Of a stretch of 64,000 bases of DNA, positions 20,945 to 32,237 are shown piece after piece (positions within the stretch are counted from its first letter, which is position 1; the number at the start of each line of letters is the position of its first letter). The stretch comes from Peronospora farinosa (Eukaryota; Oomycota; Peronosporomycetes; Peronosporales; Peronosporaceae): contig CANTFK010000748.1 of NCBI GenBank assembly GCA_947646735.1, forward strand, positions 1-64,000. The letters are read 5' to 3'. The notes under the pieces are model-generated. The model saw nothing but the letters and a program-made list of their open reading frames with translations, made no database searches and was not told the origin of the DNA. The translations under genes and the position numbers were made by a program.

Positions 20945-21811
20945 ATACTACTGTTTGCGCTCCCTATTTATCTGATATAGCAGAGCCTCGACTGAACCAG
21001 CTCCGCCGTGTAATTCGCCACAGTGGCCTCATTACGTTGTTGCTTACTTACGATGTAATCGCTCTGTGCATGATGCATCACGCATCATTTGCTTCTGCGT
21101 CAGATTCTATTTCATTGCAACGGTGATCTGTTCATGTTAGTTTTTCCAATACAAGCTCATCACTACAAAATCTGTTTGTATTAAAATCGTTTTGCCAAAC
21201 CGATCACCTACTCCCCAAGCTAAAAAAACACAGCAGAAGTTGTTACGAGAGATTCAAACTTGTTACTTGATCAAGACGGTGAATACGTTGCGTATTTTTT
21301 GTAATTATATACGCGTTAGCTAGCACTGACGGAGCGATGACGAGAGCGATTTGACGAGCTTACAGGATAGCTTTTAAATCGTGATTAACAACATCCGGTA
21401 GAAGCTGGATCATCGTGCCAAACATATTGACGGACACCTTGTTGAGCACAACATCCTACAACTTCTTGTCGTCGTCTGTGCCGTCACTACACTTTCGAGT
21501 CATGAATTTATTAAGTGGTTTGGGCGTCCTTCTGAGATGTTACGCGTAAAAATTACAACTTTTGCTCCATCAACACATTGCCTTCAGACATTGTATGCCT
21601 CGTGATACAAAATACATACGCTAGCAGTCCGTGTAGCACTGACGGAGCATTGAGTTTCGTAGAATCCTGTATGACACACATTGCGACGGAAGTCATCATT
21701 TATTCATGAAGACTTCTCCAAGAAGACTCAAATGCGTATACCTCCTCTCACCAGTGCACAAATTGATCGTATCAGTGCCCGGATGGTGGCACAATCAACT
21801 TGTTTATTTTA
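20945..21811. other. Intergenic, no gene recognised
   Basis: No supported coding region. The phrase tagcactgacggagc occurs twice (about 21,319 and 21,631), hinting at old duplication. Nothing else is identifiable. Confidence 0.4.
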
Positions 21812-22272
21812 TGTAACGGGGTGAGCTCGTTACATAATATTGACACTTATATGAAGTGTCAATAAAATATTATTATAACTAATAATATTTTGACAATATT
21901 ATCTTTTCTTATAATATTGTTCCTAGATCTCCTTGAAGTTGGAGATGCCCTCTTATTGGTTGATATGGGCCATCATATCAACCAACGCGCTGACCAATGA
22001 CCGATGGACGCGCGCAATGAGTGGAGGGCAAGTTGTCGACATACATAGTTGTAGTTTAATATAGTTAACATAGGTTATAACAGATTAGTTTTATTAAGAT
22101 AGTTAACTATATTAAATACAGTTTTTCTTTTCCTCTACTTCTAAGCGTTTGTTTAATAGTAAAGCTTCCTCTGCCTCTTGTGTAAGAGAGGTAATTGAGG
22201 CACCTGCTTTCACTGTAATCAGTGAAAGTAGACTATACTGTAATCAGTATAGTCGGAGGGTGCCCCGTTACA
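21812..22272 (+). repeat. Solo LTR of lineage B
   Basis: 461 bp, almost identical to the LTRs of element B, TGTAACGGGG...CCCGTTACA. The flanks tttta and ttgta match at four of five bases, a likely worn target duplication. A solo LTR is the usual product of recombination between the two LTRs of a full element. Confidence 0.9.
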
Positions 22273-22792
22273 TTGTAGCCTGATCCCAACGACGAGAAAG
22301 CAAGGCGATGATGAAGACCGTGGCTTGGATGATCGTCGATACTCGAGAGCTGCGTTTAATTGAGGATCGATTTGTATGTCAAAGATCGCGCTGCTGTGAG
22401 GGCACTTAGCAAGGAAAGACCTTGCTGCTTGCTGCTTGCAACCTAAAATCACGTCACTTTTTGACGGGACGTGAAACAGAAGCAGACATCCGGTAGTTTC
22501 GAGAGTATTCATTGATTGATATGTAAGCTTGATCAGTCCCAAACCAAACATTAACAGCTTTAACAACGTCGGAAGGTGTAGGCAGATTCGTATTCAAGTA
22601 GTTGCTGATCGATAGAGATAGTGCGGTGTCTGCGCGCTAAGATGTGATGAGGGTGCGCACGAAAAGGTGGAGAGGCCGCGCACGAAAAGGTGGAGAAGCC
22701 GCGCACGAAAAGGGAGAGAGGCCGCGCACGAAAAGGTGGAGAGGCTGCGCATCAACCTGAATTGAATCAAATAGATAGTTTGTTGAGAAACT
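22273..22792. other. Intergenic with 23-bp tandem repeat
   Basis: At 22,655-22,746 four units of 23 bp (core gcgcacgaaaaggtggagag) stand in tandem. The rest has no recognised gene. The last five bases, AAACT (22,788-22,792), are the target duplication of element C-left. Confidence 0.7.
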
Positions 22793-23402
22793 TGTAGACG
22801 GGCACTTCTATGAAGTTGCCTCGTACTACGAGCACACACCTTATGCACAAGCGAGGAAGCGGTTATACCGTCTTACCTTCGCGTGCGAGGGTGGTTGGGA
22901 GGTTGGTCGACTGCTTAAGCAGTCGTACCACCAGTTGCCTCTCGCTTAAGCGAGAGTGCAACGAGATTCTTAGCAAGAAGACACCGACGTCACGTAGAAG
23001 CTTTTCAGCTTCTCGTGCGTGGTGCTTCGGTTTAAGGAAATTCAAGACTGAGCTATATATAATGAATTATAACTAAATATATACTTAACTACTGATTGGC
23101 TATATATATATATATGTATATATATAGATCGAATACGCGACTCTTTAAGAGCATATCCTGTCGCATGATCTTAAATCTAGATTTAAGATCGCAACTGACG
23201 TCCTTCTGAGACGTCGTGATGCCTAGCTTCAACTAGCGTCATCCCTTCCCATGTGAATCCATAAATGGATATCACATTCACGAGGGTGGATCACATTTGT
23301 GTATCACACCCAAGTGACAGGTCAAAGTAATCATGGATATTTTTAGACCAAACATTAAGTATATTACTTAATGTTTACGTGTAACTAGGTACCCTGTTAC
23401 AC
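22793..23402 (-). repeat. 3' LTR of C-left
   Basis: 610 bp; the plus strand reads TGTAGACGGG...CCCTGTTACA. It contains a TA microsatellite at about 23,100-23,126 and a perfect 24-bp palindrome (gatcttaaat and complement) at about 23,167-23,190. Confidence 0.9.
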
Positions 23403-23508
23403 CATCCCCCGTTTTAGAACGATGTTTACATTTTGTAAAACATCGCCTAAGAGACAGAGAGACTGGCGAGCCGTTTATAAACGCGCCGCTTTAGTCTGCT
23501 CAGTGCTC

Positions 23509-24953
23509 ATGCCACCGAAACGTGGTAAGGCTGATGGGTCGCCTGCAAAGGCACCCATGCAGTCCAGCACTAAGCGCACGCGCCGCGATTTATCGCAGGC
23601 GTCGCAAAGTGCGTCAGGCACTGGGGTGAATCTTCCATCTCACTATAATGTGGATGAAGATCCATCTCTCATTGTAGACTACAATGACACCACACCACTG
23701 CCATCACCCGAAAGTGGCGATGAGCATAGGTCAATTGATGGGACATATGTCCCCATCATCTGAGGCACCCGTCCTTGAGGAAGCATCTATGCTTCCTACA
23801 AGCGAAGGTAAAACCTCGTCGTCTGCGCCTACGAGCGCAGCGACTAAGACTGAGCGCGCTACTTCGAAAGGAGTAGTCGCGACTCAGTCAGATGTAACTC
23901 CTCAAGCTGATGTCTTGACAATCCATAATGGAGAGTCAGACTCAGCTGAGTGTGAGCGTAAAGCTCCACCAAGTACACCTTCGGCCTCACTAGCCCGCCG
24001 TCGCGAGGGCAGCTACGTGAGTGGTGGCTTGCCACCAATGCCACCTCCATCTGAGTGGATGAACTCGAAGGGGTCTAGTGCAGCGCTTTTGCAGCGTGCC
24101 ACTGTAGACGCTCATAGATTTTATAGCGTCTTTCCTTTGTGGAAAAAGCAAGTTAAAGCACTTGGTCGTGCTTTCCCAATTCCAGTCGTGCTGCGTTCTA
24201 ACGAAACAGCCGACGAATATTGAGATGAACTTCGGCGCCGTGTTACCTTTCATGTAGATGCAACGAAGCAATGGTCGCATCGAATCAGCTTCGCCATGAA
24301 GCGTGCGCATGAAATCTTGGGTAATGAGCGACCCCCCATTGATTATCGCCACGCTCCGTCTGCTAGTCCGTCCGGACTTCGCAGAAAGACGCCAGCTGAT
24401 GCTGCTTCACATAAGCAGCCACCAGCCCAGGCACGTCGACGCGCAAAGCGTCCACAAGCTCCCACGAGTCAAGATCGTTGGGTAACTCTTCCACTGGACA
24501 AGGATTTGGAGCTTTCGCTTCACAAACCGGTGGGCCAACAGCCTTCCAACAAGGAAGCGCGTATTCCCTTCCGCGTTCACCAACACAGGTGGCGCCCGAT
24601 AGGAGCGGCGATACGCCCGCCTACTCGCGGCTGCCTACCCTGCTGCTGTTCAGTCGCAGGCTGAGTCCGCTGCGCTGAAGAGGCAGGTGACAGATCTCGA
24701 GAGTCAAGTCTCGCGATTGACTTTGGATCTGCGCAATATGAGGGCGAGGGAACGTCAGGGACATGACCGCCTGAATACCCGTTTGGACATTTTAGAGCGA
24801 CTGGTGATGAGAGACCCGCGTCAAGCGCGGAGTCCTCCTCGATCGCCGAGTCCTCTATCGCCTCGTTCGTATACGGGGAGCCTCTCGGCTTCCTCTTTGC
24901 CTGATCAGCCGCGACACTCGAATCACAGTCGACGTCACCATCGGTCTCGTTAG
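23509..24953 (+). pseudogene. Antisense accessory ORF of C-left (coiled coil)
   Basis: It starts MPPKRGKADGSPAKAP 106 bp inside the 3' LTR and runs against pol. Segments in successive frames are: 23,509-23,763 (serine-rich and charged); about 23,760-24,223 (EAPVLEEASMLPTSEG to NETADEY, then TGA); in the same frame DELRRRVTFHVDATKQW and MKRAHEILGNERPPI; then a frame ending QVTDLESQVSRLTLDLRNMR (coiled coil, about 24,680-24,800) and an RS/SP-rich tail to 24,953. The layout (acidic N-part, aromatic helix-rich core, coiled coil) resembles element B. The sense chromodomain lies antisense to its middle. Confidence 0.5.
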
Positions 24954-27900
24954 ACCGATGTGGATATGTGATCTCTTCTGAATCAACATACCGTTTCAGA
25001 CGACCCACGTAAAATACGGGGTGCGTCTTCATATACGGTGGGAGAGTGAGCCAATAATTTTGGCCTCTGACCTCCTCGACCACCGTAAATGGCCCAATGA
25101 ATCGTGGCAATAGCTTAGTAGTACCACCAGGTAGTACATAGATTGCATGTTTAGGTAGGGTAGCAGTACTTAATAGCACTTTGTCCCCAACACTAAAGTG
25201 TTCATTGTTTTTGCGACCATGATGGTCTGCATATTGTTTTTGCTTGTCCTGTGCGCTTGCCATCGCGTCACAGACCTTACGTGTGATGGCTAATCGCTTA
25301 TTTACGAAGCGCTGAGCTTCGCTCACGCTTTTAGCATCCAGCTCGCCTATGACGCCTCCAAGAGGTCATTCATGGGTCGACGCTGTTGACAACACTATAG
25401 TGTCATCATCAAGGAGCGCTGGCATTTCTTGCCGTGCCTCCTCTGTGACACTTATAGGTGCCGCGAGCACTGCTAAATGAGCAGTGTCTTTAGGGAAACC
25501 TTGGCCCTCTTTGGCATTCGCACCGAGCGAAGTGAGGGGCCCTCCCCCACTACAACTCGAGATGCGTACAAACGTGAGTGGCGTTCGAGGATGACGCAGT
25601 TCTTTAATGTTAAAACGGTGTTTCACCCGTACTGGCGTGAACACTGTTATGAATAGCGAACTCCACGAATGGCAATTGCTTGCTCCATTCTTTAGGAGTC
25701 GCTATTGTACGCAACACATCCGCCACGACTCGATTGGCCCGTTCTGTTTGGCCATCAGTTTGGGGATGATCAGCGGATGACATGTGGAGCTTGCTACCCA
25801 GCAGCTCAAACACATGTCGCCAAAAACCCGACGTAAAACGCGGATCCCGGTCCGATACTATGGACTCGGGCATCCCGTGTAGTCGATACACGTGATCCAG
25901 AAACAAGAGGGCAGCCTCTTTTCCTGCTACATGGTGCCAAATGAACCATCTTGCTCAGTCTGTCTAAAAAGACACAAGCTTCGTCCTGCCTCTATGGTCA
26001 GGCGGCATGCCAAACATGAAGTCCAAACTGACCGACTTCCAACATTCAGTTGGTATTGGCAGTGGCTTCAGTGGCGCACTGTTCGAAGGTGCAGGCTTTA
26101 TGCGCTGACACTCTTCGCAAGAGCGAATATTGTTGGCCACCCACCGATATAGGTGGGGCCACCAAAATTCCTCTGACACTCGTAAGAATGTCTTTTCACG
26201 GCCCAGATGCCCACTAGATGGCGCATCAGGGCACTCGTGAAGTATCATCAGCTTGAGATCTGTGTCATGAGGGACATAGATTCTCAAGGGATCACAGGGT
26301 GACAGTTGATGCCATAACAGGCCATCACTGTAACTAAAGCGATTCAACTTCGCTTTGAGATGCGACGGAAGGGTAACCTTTCGTCCACCAAAATGATCCA
26401 ACAGCAGGCGACAATGTTCGTCCTGACTGTAACACTCCTTTATATCGGAGGTCATTGAGCTCGTCACATGGTAGACCTTTGTGGCTGCCAATGTTGACGA
26501 CTCAACTTTTGCTTTCGAACGAGACACACATTCCTGGTGTCTTGCCTCGAAGTCTGGTCTGCGCGATAAAGCGTCAGCCAAGACATTCGACTTACCCGGC
26601 TTATATTCAACTTGGAATTAAATTCAGAGAAGAATGTTAGCCATCTCACCATCCTAGGCAAGAGGTGCGGTGAATTTATAGCGGTCCGCAGTGATGCGTG
26701 ATCCGTATAAACAAAAAAAGGTTCGGTGCCCAAGAGGTGCACCCGAAACCCCACAAGGGCACACTTAATTGAAAAAAGCTCCTTGTCATGCACAGGGTAA
26801 TTCAGCTCGGCAGCTTTTAAAAGCCGAGACTGATACGAAATGACACGTTCAACGCCGCTGTCATCCTTTTGCATGAGCGCGCTGCCGATTGCAAAATTGC
26901 TTGCAGCGCAGACGACGCTAAAGGGCTTATCCGCGTCTGGCAATGCCAAGACCGGTGCCTCTACAAGAGATTGCTTCACTGAAGTGAACGCATCTTCTTT
27001 CTCCTTTGACCAAGTCCATTCTGTATCCTTTTTTAAAAGGTCAGACAATGGCTTGGTCTGCTCCGCATAATTCTTGCTGTACTTATGCAAGTAATTAGCG
27101 GGCCCAAGGAATTGGCGCAGATCCTTCACATGTCGTGGGAATGGCCATTCCTTTACAGCCTTTACCTTTTCTGGGTCTGCTCGTACACCATGTGCACCTA
27201 CGATGCAGCCCAGTACCGGTATCTCGGGGACCCCTATTACGCACTTTTGCAAGTTCACGTATAATTGGGCGTCACCCAAAATCTGCAACACAGCGTCTAA
27301 ATGACGCTTGTGCGACTCTATAGCGCTCAGGCCGTCCTCCGCCCTACTATGCACGAATACATCGTCAAAGTAATGGGGCGCGTAGTCACGGTGCTGACCC
27401 ATCACGTGAGCCACCACTCGGTTGAATGTTGCCGGAGCATATTTCAACCTTTGTGTCATCACAAGCCACTCCCACAGCATACCGCTTGGGGTGCTTACTG
27501 CCGTTTTGGCTACATCGGTATCTCTCATGAGAACCTGATAGTAGCCATCCTTCAGATCCAACGCGGAAAATACAACATTTAATAAAGTAATTTATTAAAT
27601 GTTATATAAATAATATGTATAAATATTATTTATATAAAAAAGATAGTTGACTTTCCCATGGAATTCAACAAAACATCTTTCCGCGGGATCGGCGTTTGAG
27701 CTGGAATGGGGGCCGTGTTCAGCTTATTATAAGCGTGAACCACGCGCCATCCACCTGTTGCTTTACGCACACAGAAGGTCGGGCTGCAGTGAGGCGACTT
27801 GCTCTCACGTACATGTCCCGCCTTGGCTCGCTTGTCGAAGAACTCATCGATGTAATCGACTTGTTCCTTCGGCAACGGGCATTGCCTGGTCACACAATAC

Positions 27901-28115
27901 TTGGTGCCAGGCTCCAGGTCAATTTCGTGCCTGATGCCCCTATCGGCCGGTAGGCGGCTCGGCACTTCTGCTGGAAACACATCACGGTGTTTCCACAGAA
28001 CATCATAGAACGGGCTGTCCTTCAAGGCATCCCAGCCTTGAGCAGCGAAACGTTTCTTTTTGTCGGTCTCCAAGACGCTCTCATCCATTTTGGATGAAAA
28101 GCAACAGTCCACCAC
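24380..28115 (-). pseudogene. Pol of C-left: RT, RNase H, integrase, chromodomain (broken)
   Basis: The RT N-part spans 28,115-27,630 and is interrupted by a 71-bp AT-rich insertion (27,571-27,641). RT resumes at 27,561 (LKDGYYQVLMRD; HYFDDVFVHS near 27,350) and continues through RNase H (VVCAASNFAIGSALMQ). A 1-nt shift occurs near 26,600. The integrase zinc finger (HECPDAPSSGHLGREK, CEECQRIKP) is at about 26,240-26,090, with a shift at about 25,965, and the core (VSDRDPRFTSGFWRHVFELL) is at about 25,860-25,800. The GPF/GPY-type linker is at about 25,110. A chromodomain split over two frames (NTRFLVGRLLAHR, then DSWELVDALRVDV) is at about 24,560-24,400. Confidence 0.85.
27571..27641. repeat. 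71-bp AT-rich double-hairpin insertion in RT (left copy)
   Basis: Inserted between codons of the RT phrase STIFSALDLKDGYY, duplicating AAAA. It consists of two adjacent inverted repeats, 12 bp (acatttaataaa/tttattaaatgt) and 13 bp (tatataaataata/tattatttatata). It contains only A/T apart from a few G/C and shifts the RT frame (71 = 3n+2). The identical insert is at 34,944-35,014. Confidence 0.85.
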
Positions 28116-29196
28116 GTTCTCTTCTGGAACTGGTGCGACTATCTCGTGGGCCTTCCTTTAGTTCGGACAGGAACAGATCCCACGTCATCTCCGAGAGATT
28201 TACTATCTTCTCGGCAGATGCCAAGACAAGTTGGAGCACCTCAACTGAGGATGCCTCCGGCATTTTGTCTTCGACGGCCTCGAACAACTCGTTCGTAGGT
28301 CCGTCCTCTTGGACAGAGACTGATCCAAGGGTCACTCGTTTCGACGTGCCCTTGATCGTCTTAATACATCTGATGCTCGTTCTTCGAGTCACCACGACCT
28401 TTGACCTGGAGGAAGGTGTCGTTGCTATCTCAACTAACGCACTACTTCCAACCGCACCAGGCTCTTGGCTCTGTGCCGGTTCTTGTGGCGCTTGACTTGC
28501 TGTCAGCCCACCATCAACTGCCACAGGCTCTCGGCTCTGTGCAGGACTATTGGACGCATGACTACCTGTCATCGCCCCATTCACTACACCAGTCTTTTCG
28601 ACCTGGGTAGGAATATGTGTCACCTGGCTTTCCGCCAGTGCACTCACAACTACACCACTCCTTTCGAGCTGGGTAGTTCCTGGTGTCGATTGACATGCCG
28701 TCATCGCACCCTCGACTGTGTTGGACACAGCATCAGCCACATAAGCCTCTCGCAAGAGCACATCCTTTCCGGTGTCTTGCGTAGAGCTAGCGACTGTGCG
28801 TGTACACCAGTCTATCCAGGGTTGGTGTTTAGCCAACCAAGGTATGCCTAGGATGAGGTCGTACGGACTCTCCATACCTAGCACTGTGAACTTCTCTGTA
28901 CAAGAGAAGTCACTGAAACTGAAGGCGAGTTCAACTTGAACTCCCTCCGATTTAATGAGCGCGCCGTTCGCTAAACGAACGATCGCCTCTTCTCGCTTGC
29001 CATCCTGGCAAAGCGACTCATAACTCGCCAGAATCTTTTTCAAAGCCACGAGTTTCACAAAGTTTTGTGATGCACCCGAATCCACGAGAAGGGTCATCAC
29101 TTGGTCATAGCCTCGTACTGGAGCGCTATAGACCAAAGGGGCTGAGGTCTGACCTTTCGGAACCTCAGGGACTATGCTACCCATTTGTTCGATCAC
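28081..29196 (-). pseudogene. Protease and repeat linker of C-left (open frame, 371 aa)
   Basis: An open frame holding a complete retroviral-type protease: active site LLVDSGASQNFVK (residues 37-49) and C-terminal signature DLILGIPWLAKHQPWIDW (113-130). It is followed by four 22-residue repeats (161-248) and a region before RT (EMTWDLFLSELKEG). The frame ends in TGA near 28,083, 34 nt into the next pol frame, so one frameshift separates it from RT. The protease part itself looks functional. Confidence 0.8.
28453..28716 (-). repeat. 66-bp tandem repeats in the protease-RT linker of C-left
   Basis: Four units of exactly 22 residues each start with V and carry a central TxSQ/THxP-like core (VEGAMTACQSTPGTTQL, VVSALAESQVTHIPTQV, VNGAMTGSHASNSPAQS, VDGGLTASQAPQEPAQS). 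The units have diverged from one another, so the expansion is old. Confidence 0.85.
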
Positions 29197-29246
29197 TCTG
29201 AACTTAGGGGTAGCTTCAGAGTCCGCGACAGTAGGGCATCCCGCCC

Positions 29247-30343
29247 CTACTGCGCTCCCGCATTTCCCGACCCATCTTGGGCAGGTGCTGAACCCGTGCG
29301 TCGTGCACGCTGGTTTTTCGCACCTCCCTTCGGGTTGGGCGACCTTTTGCTGGCTGCCTTAGCACCAGCAGATACTTTGGCATAGCATCGAGCCATCATA
29401 TGGCCTCGCTTGCCGCACTTGTAGCAGATCACATCTGCATTGCCTAACTCCATAGGAGTGGCATCAGACTTCTCGGACGACGGCCTGTAATAGGCTGTCG
29501 CCTAGGCGCTGTTGTAGGATTGCTTCTCAACTAAGGCACTGTCAATTGCCTCTTCCATCGTCGCTGGCACCTTTCTGAAAAGGGCCTGACGCGATGGGCC
29601 ATGCCTAAGTCCATTCATGAACGTGGCTACCTTGATACGCTCTGGTATCGGTTCCCCATTGATGGACGCCGACAGCGAACGCATCTCCTGCACAACTCTT
29701 GCAGAGAGCGTTTCGCCTGTCGTGCTCCAAAGAAGCGCGCCATAAGCAACACTTCGTTGTTAGGCGGCTGATACATGGCGCGAATCTTTGACTTAAAGAT
29801 CGCTCATGATGGAAATGCATCAGCATTAGCCATCAGCGCCGAGTAAGCCCACTCTGACGCTTTGCCACGCAAGTTGGACATGGCATACGACACCATTCTG
29901 GTGTCGTCTTCGATGAGCTGCGCCATACCGCATTGCTCCAAGACTTATAGCCAGTAAACAATCGTGTGAGGGCTAGTTCCATCGAACTTCGGAAGGTCCA
30001 TCCGAATGGGCCTCGGTTGAGCAGGCCGGGCAGAGAGCGTCTCAACAGTCCTGTTGAGCGCCTCATTACGTGCCTGCTCAAGCCTAAGCTCATCCTGAGT
30101 CTTAGTGATGGACTCAGCGGTGGCTTAACTGTTTACCTCGGACGCGTTTCTACGCTGTCCGAGCACAAATGACTCAAATTGCTCCAACTGAGCAACATGT
30201 TGCTCAGGAGGACAATGCAAGAGATTGACCAGGGCTTGTTCACCAAGTCCCTGCGCCATATGCTCTGCCAACTCCCTATGATGTTGGGAGAGGTGACGGA
30301 AGTCACTCCAGTCCATATTAAGGACCATGTCAACCACACGCAC
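29247..30343 (-). pseudogene. Gag of C-left (broken)
   Basis: The likely start is MRVVDMVLNMDWSDFRHLSQ at 30,343. The reading frame is interrupted by a stop after VNS (near 30,125), another in the capsid (HWL, stop, VLEQCG, near 29,945), a TGA where relatives have tryptophan (FPS, stop, AIFKSK, near 29,803), a frameshift near 29,700 and a stop after KQSYNSA (29,502). The CCHC knuckle CYKCGKRGHMMARC is at about 29,430-29,390. The right copy has the same lesions. Confidence 0.8.
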
Positions 30344-30387
30344 GCTCAGAGAGACGGGTCGTGGGAAGGACTACTAGTGCTACCAAG

Positions 30388-30996
30388 TGTAGACGGGCAC
30401 TTCTATGAAGTTGCCTCGTACTACGAGCACACACCTTATGCACAAGCGAGGAAGCGGTTATACCGTCTTACCTTCGCGTGCGAGGGTGGTTGGGAGGTTG
30501 GTCGACTGCTTAAGCAGTCGTACCACCAGTTGCCTCTCGCTTAAGCGAGAGTGCAACGAACTTCTAAGACAAGAAGACACCGACGTCACGTAGAAGCTTT
30601 TCAGCTTCTCGTGCGTGGTGCTTCGGTTTAAGGAAATTCAAGACTGAGCTATATATAATGAATTATAACTAAATATATACTTAACTACTGATTGGCTATA
30701 TATATATATGTATATATATAGATCGGATACGCGACTCTTTAAGAGCATATCCTGTCGCATGATCTTAAATCTAGATTTAAGATCGCAACTGACGTCCTTC
30801 TGAGACGTCGTGATGCCTAGCTTCAACTAGCGTCATCCCTTCTCATGTGAATCCATAAATGGATATCACATTCACGAGGGTGGATCACATTTGTGTGTCG
30901 CACCCAAGTGACTGGTCAAAAGTAATCATGGATATTTTTAGACCAAACATTAAGTATATTACTTAATGTGTACGTGTAACTAGGTACCCTGTTACA
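30388..30996 (-). repeat. 5' LTR of C-left
   Basis: 609 bp. It is closer to the 5' LTR of C-right (31,584-32,193) than to its own 3' LTR: both share gtgtgtcgcacccaagtgac, where 22,793-23,402 has gtgtatcacacccaagtgac. The primer-binding site TGGTAGCACTAGT lies just inside it (30,373-30,385, minus). Confidence 0.9.
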
Positions 30997-31323
30997 AAAC
31001 TAAACGGTACATCCTAAGCGAAGAGACGGATCGCGACTACAGTACACAACCGGTAGCAAAGTACGCGCCAGAATGAGAAGATTGATGCGTAGCTTTCTCC
31101 TGGTTGTTACTGTGGCTGTACTGCGAGCTTGTAAAGAAGGTGGAGGATTCTCGCGTCGCTGAAAAAAAACGAGCTCCAAGTTGCCATGCACAACAAAACA
31201 AATACTTGTAGGAGGGAGACGTCAATGATGCGCGTGTGCGATGCGAAATCTGAGTGTAAACGGAAGCACGTAAGCCAATAATCTCCGCTCTCAGATTGAA
31301 CAGTTAGAACACTATACAAGAAA
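30997..31323. other. Palindrome spacer, unique part
   Basis: It starts with the AAACT target duplication of C-left. No gene is recognised in 31,002-31,323. Confidence 0.5.
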
Positions 31324-31583
31324 GAGATGACATCCGCGGGATATCGCTTTCTTTTGGGGGGAAAACCCACTGAAATTAGAATTTCGGGCTACGCTGACGA
31401 TACGGCGGTTTATCTTCGTGCGATTTTTCCTGCTGTTACGATTCTCGAAGACTTTGCAGCTGTTTCCGGCCTGCTGACGAATCGAGCGAAGCCTATGATC
31501 ATTGAGCTAAATCCTCGCGGATCTTATTTGCCTTTGGACGCGTATGGCCTCAATGTACAGTTTTCAAGCGGATCCTGCAGGTA
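31324..31583 (+). pseudogene. Non-LTR (LINE-type) reverse transcriptase fragment
   Basis: An open stretch reading GYRFLLGGKP, then ISGYADDTAVYL and FAAVSGLLTNRAKPMIIEL. YADD is the catalytic box of non-LTR reverse transcriptases, and the following SGL..N..K pattern is typical of the next conserved block. It is cut off by the 5' LTR of C-right at 31,584, so a LINE copy was the insertion target. Confidence 0.65.
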
Positions 31584-32193
31584 TGTAACAGGGTACCTAG
31601 TTACACGTAAACATTAAGTAATATACTTAATGTTTGGTCTAAAAATATCCATGATTACTTTGACCAGTCACTTGGGTGCGACACACAAATGTGATCCACC
31701 CTCGTGAATGTGATATCCATTTATGGATTCACATGAGAAGGGATGACGCTAGTTGAAGCTAGGCATCACGACGTCTCAGAAGGACGTCAGTTGCGATCTT
31801 AAATCTAGATTTAAGATCATGCGACAGGATACGCTCTTAAAGAGTCGCGTATCCGATCTATATATATACATATATATATATATAGCCAATCAGTAGTTAA
31901 GTATATATTTAGTTATAATTCATTATATATAGCTCAGTCTTGAATTTCCTTAAACCGAAGCACCACGCACGAGAAGCTGAAAAGCTTCTACGTGACGTCG
32001 GTGTCTTCTTGTCTTAGAAGTTCGTTGCACTCTCGCTTAAGCGAGAGGCAACTGGTGGTACGACTGCTTAAGCAGTCGACCAACCTCCCAACCACCCTCG
32101 CACGCGAAGGTAAGACGGTATAACCGCTTCCTCGCTTGTGCATAAGGTGTGTGCTCGTAGTACGAGGCAACTTCATAGAAGTGCCCGTCTACA
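31584..32193 (+). repeat. 5' LTR of C-right
   Basis: 610 bp, TGTAACAGGG...CCCGTCTACA. It contains perfect palindromes of 24 bp (31,795-31,818), 18 bp (32,030-32,047) and 18 bp (32,061-32,078). The primer-binding site TGGTAGCACTAGT follows at 32,196. Confidence 0.9.
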
Positions 32194-32195
32194 CT

Positions 32196-32208
32196 TGGTA
32201 GCACTAGT
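32196..32208 (+). promoter_or_regulatory. tRNA primer-binding site, C-right
   Basis: TGGTAGCACTAGT is placed two bases after the 5' LTR, with the same core as in A, B and D. Confidence 0.6.
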
Positions 32209-32237
32209 AGTCCTTCCCACGACCCGTCTCTCTGAGC

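Larger units (their letters stand above)
22793..30996 (-). mobile_element. Ty3/gypsy chromodomain retrotransposon C, left copy
   Basis: 8204 bp, with LTRs at 22,793-23,402 and 30,388-30,996 and a perfect target duplication AAACT (22,788-22,792 and 30,997-31,001). The minus strand holds gag, protease, repeat linker, RT, RNase H, integrase and chromodomain, all carrying stops or shifts. The two LTRs differ at roughly eight positions. From about 24,036 to 30,996 it is an almost exact inverted copy of 31,584-38,548. Confidence 0.92.

Noticed and set aside
28465..28851. 128-codon plus-strand frame over the linker repeats of element C
   Set aside because: A shadow of the 22-residue repeats on the coding strand; it has no conserved motif and is not near the 3' LTR like the antisense ORFs that I accept.
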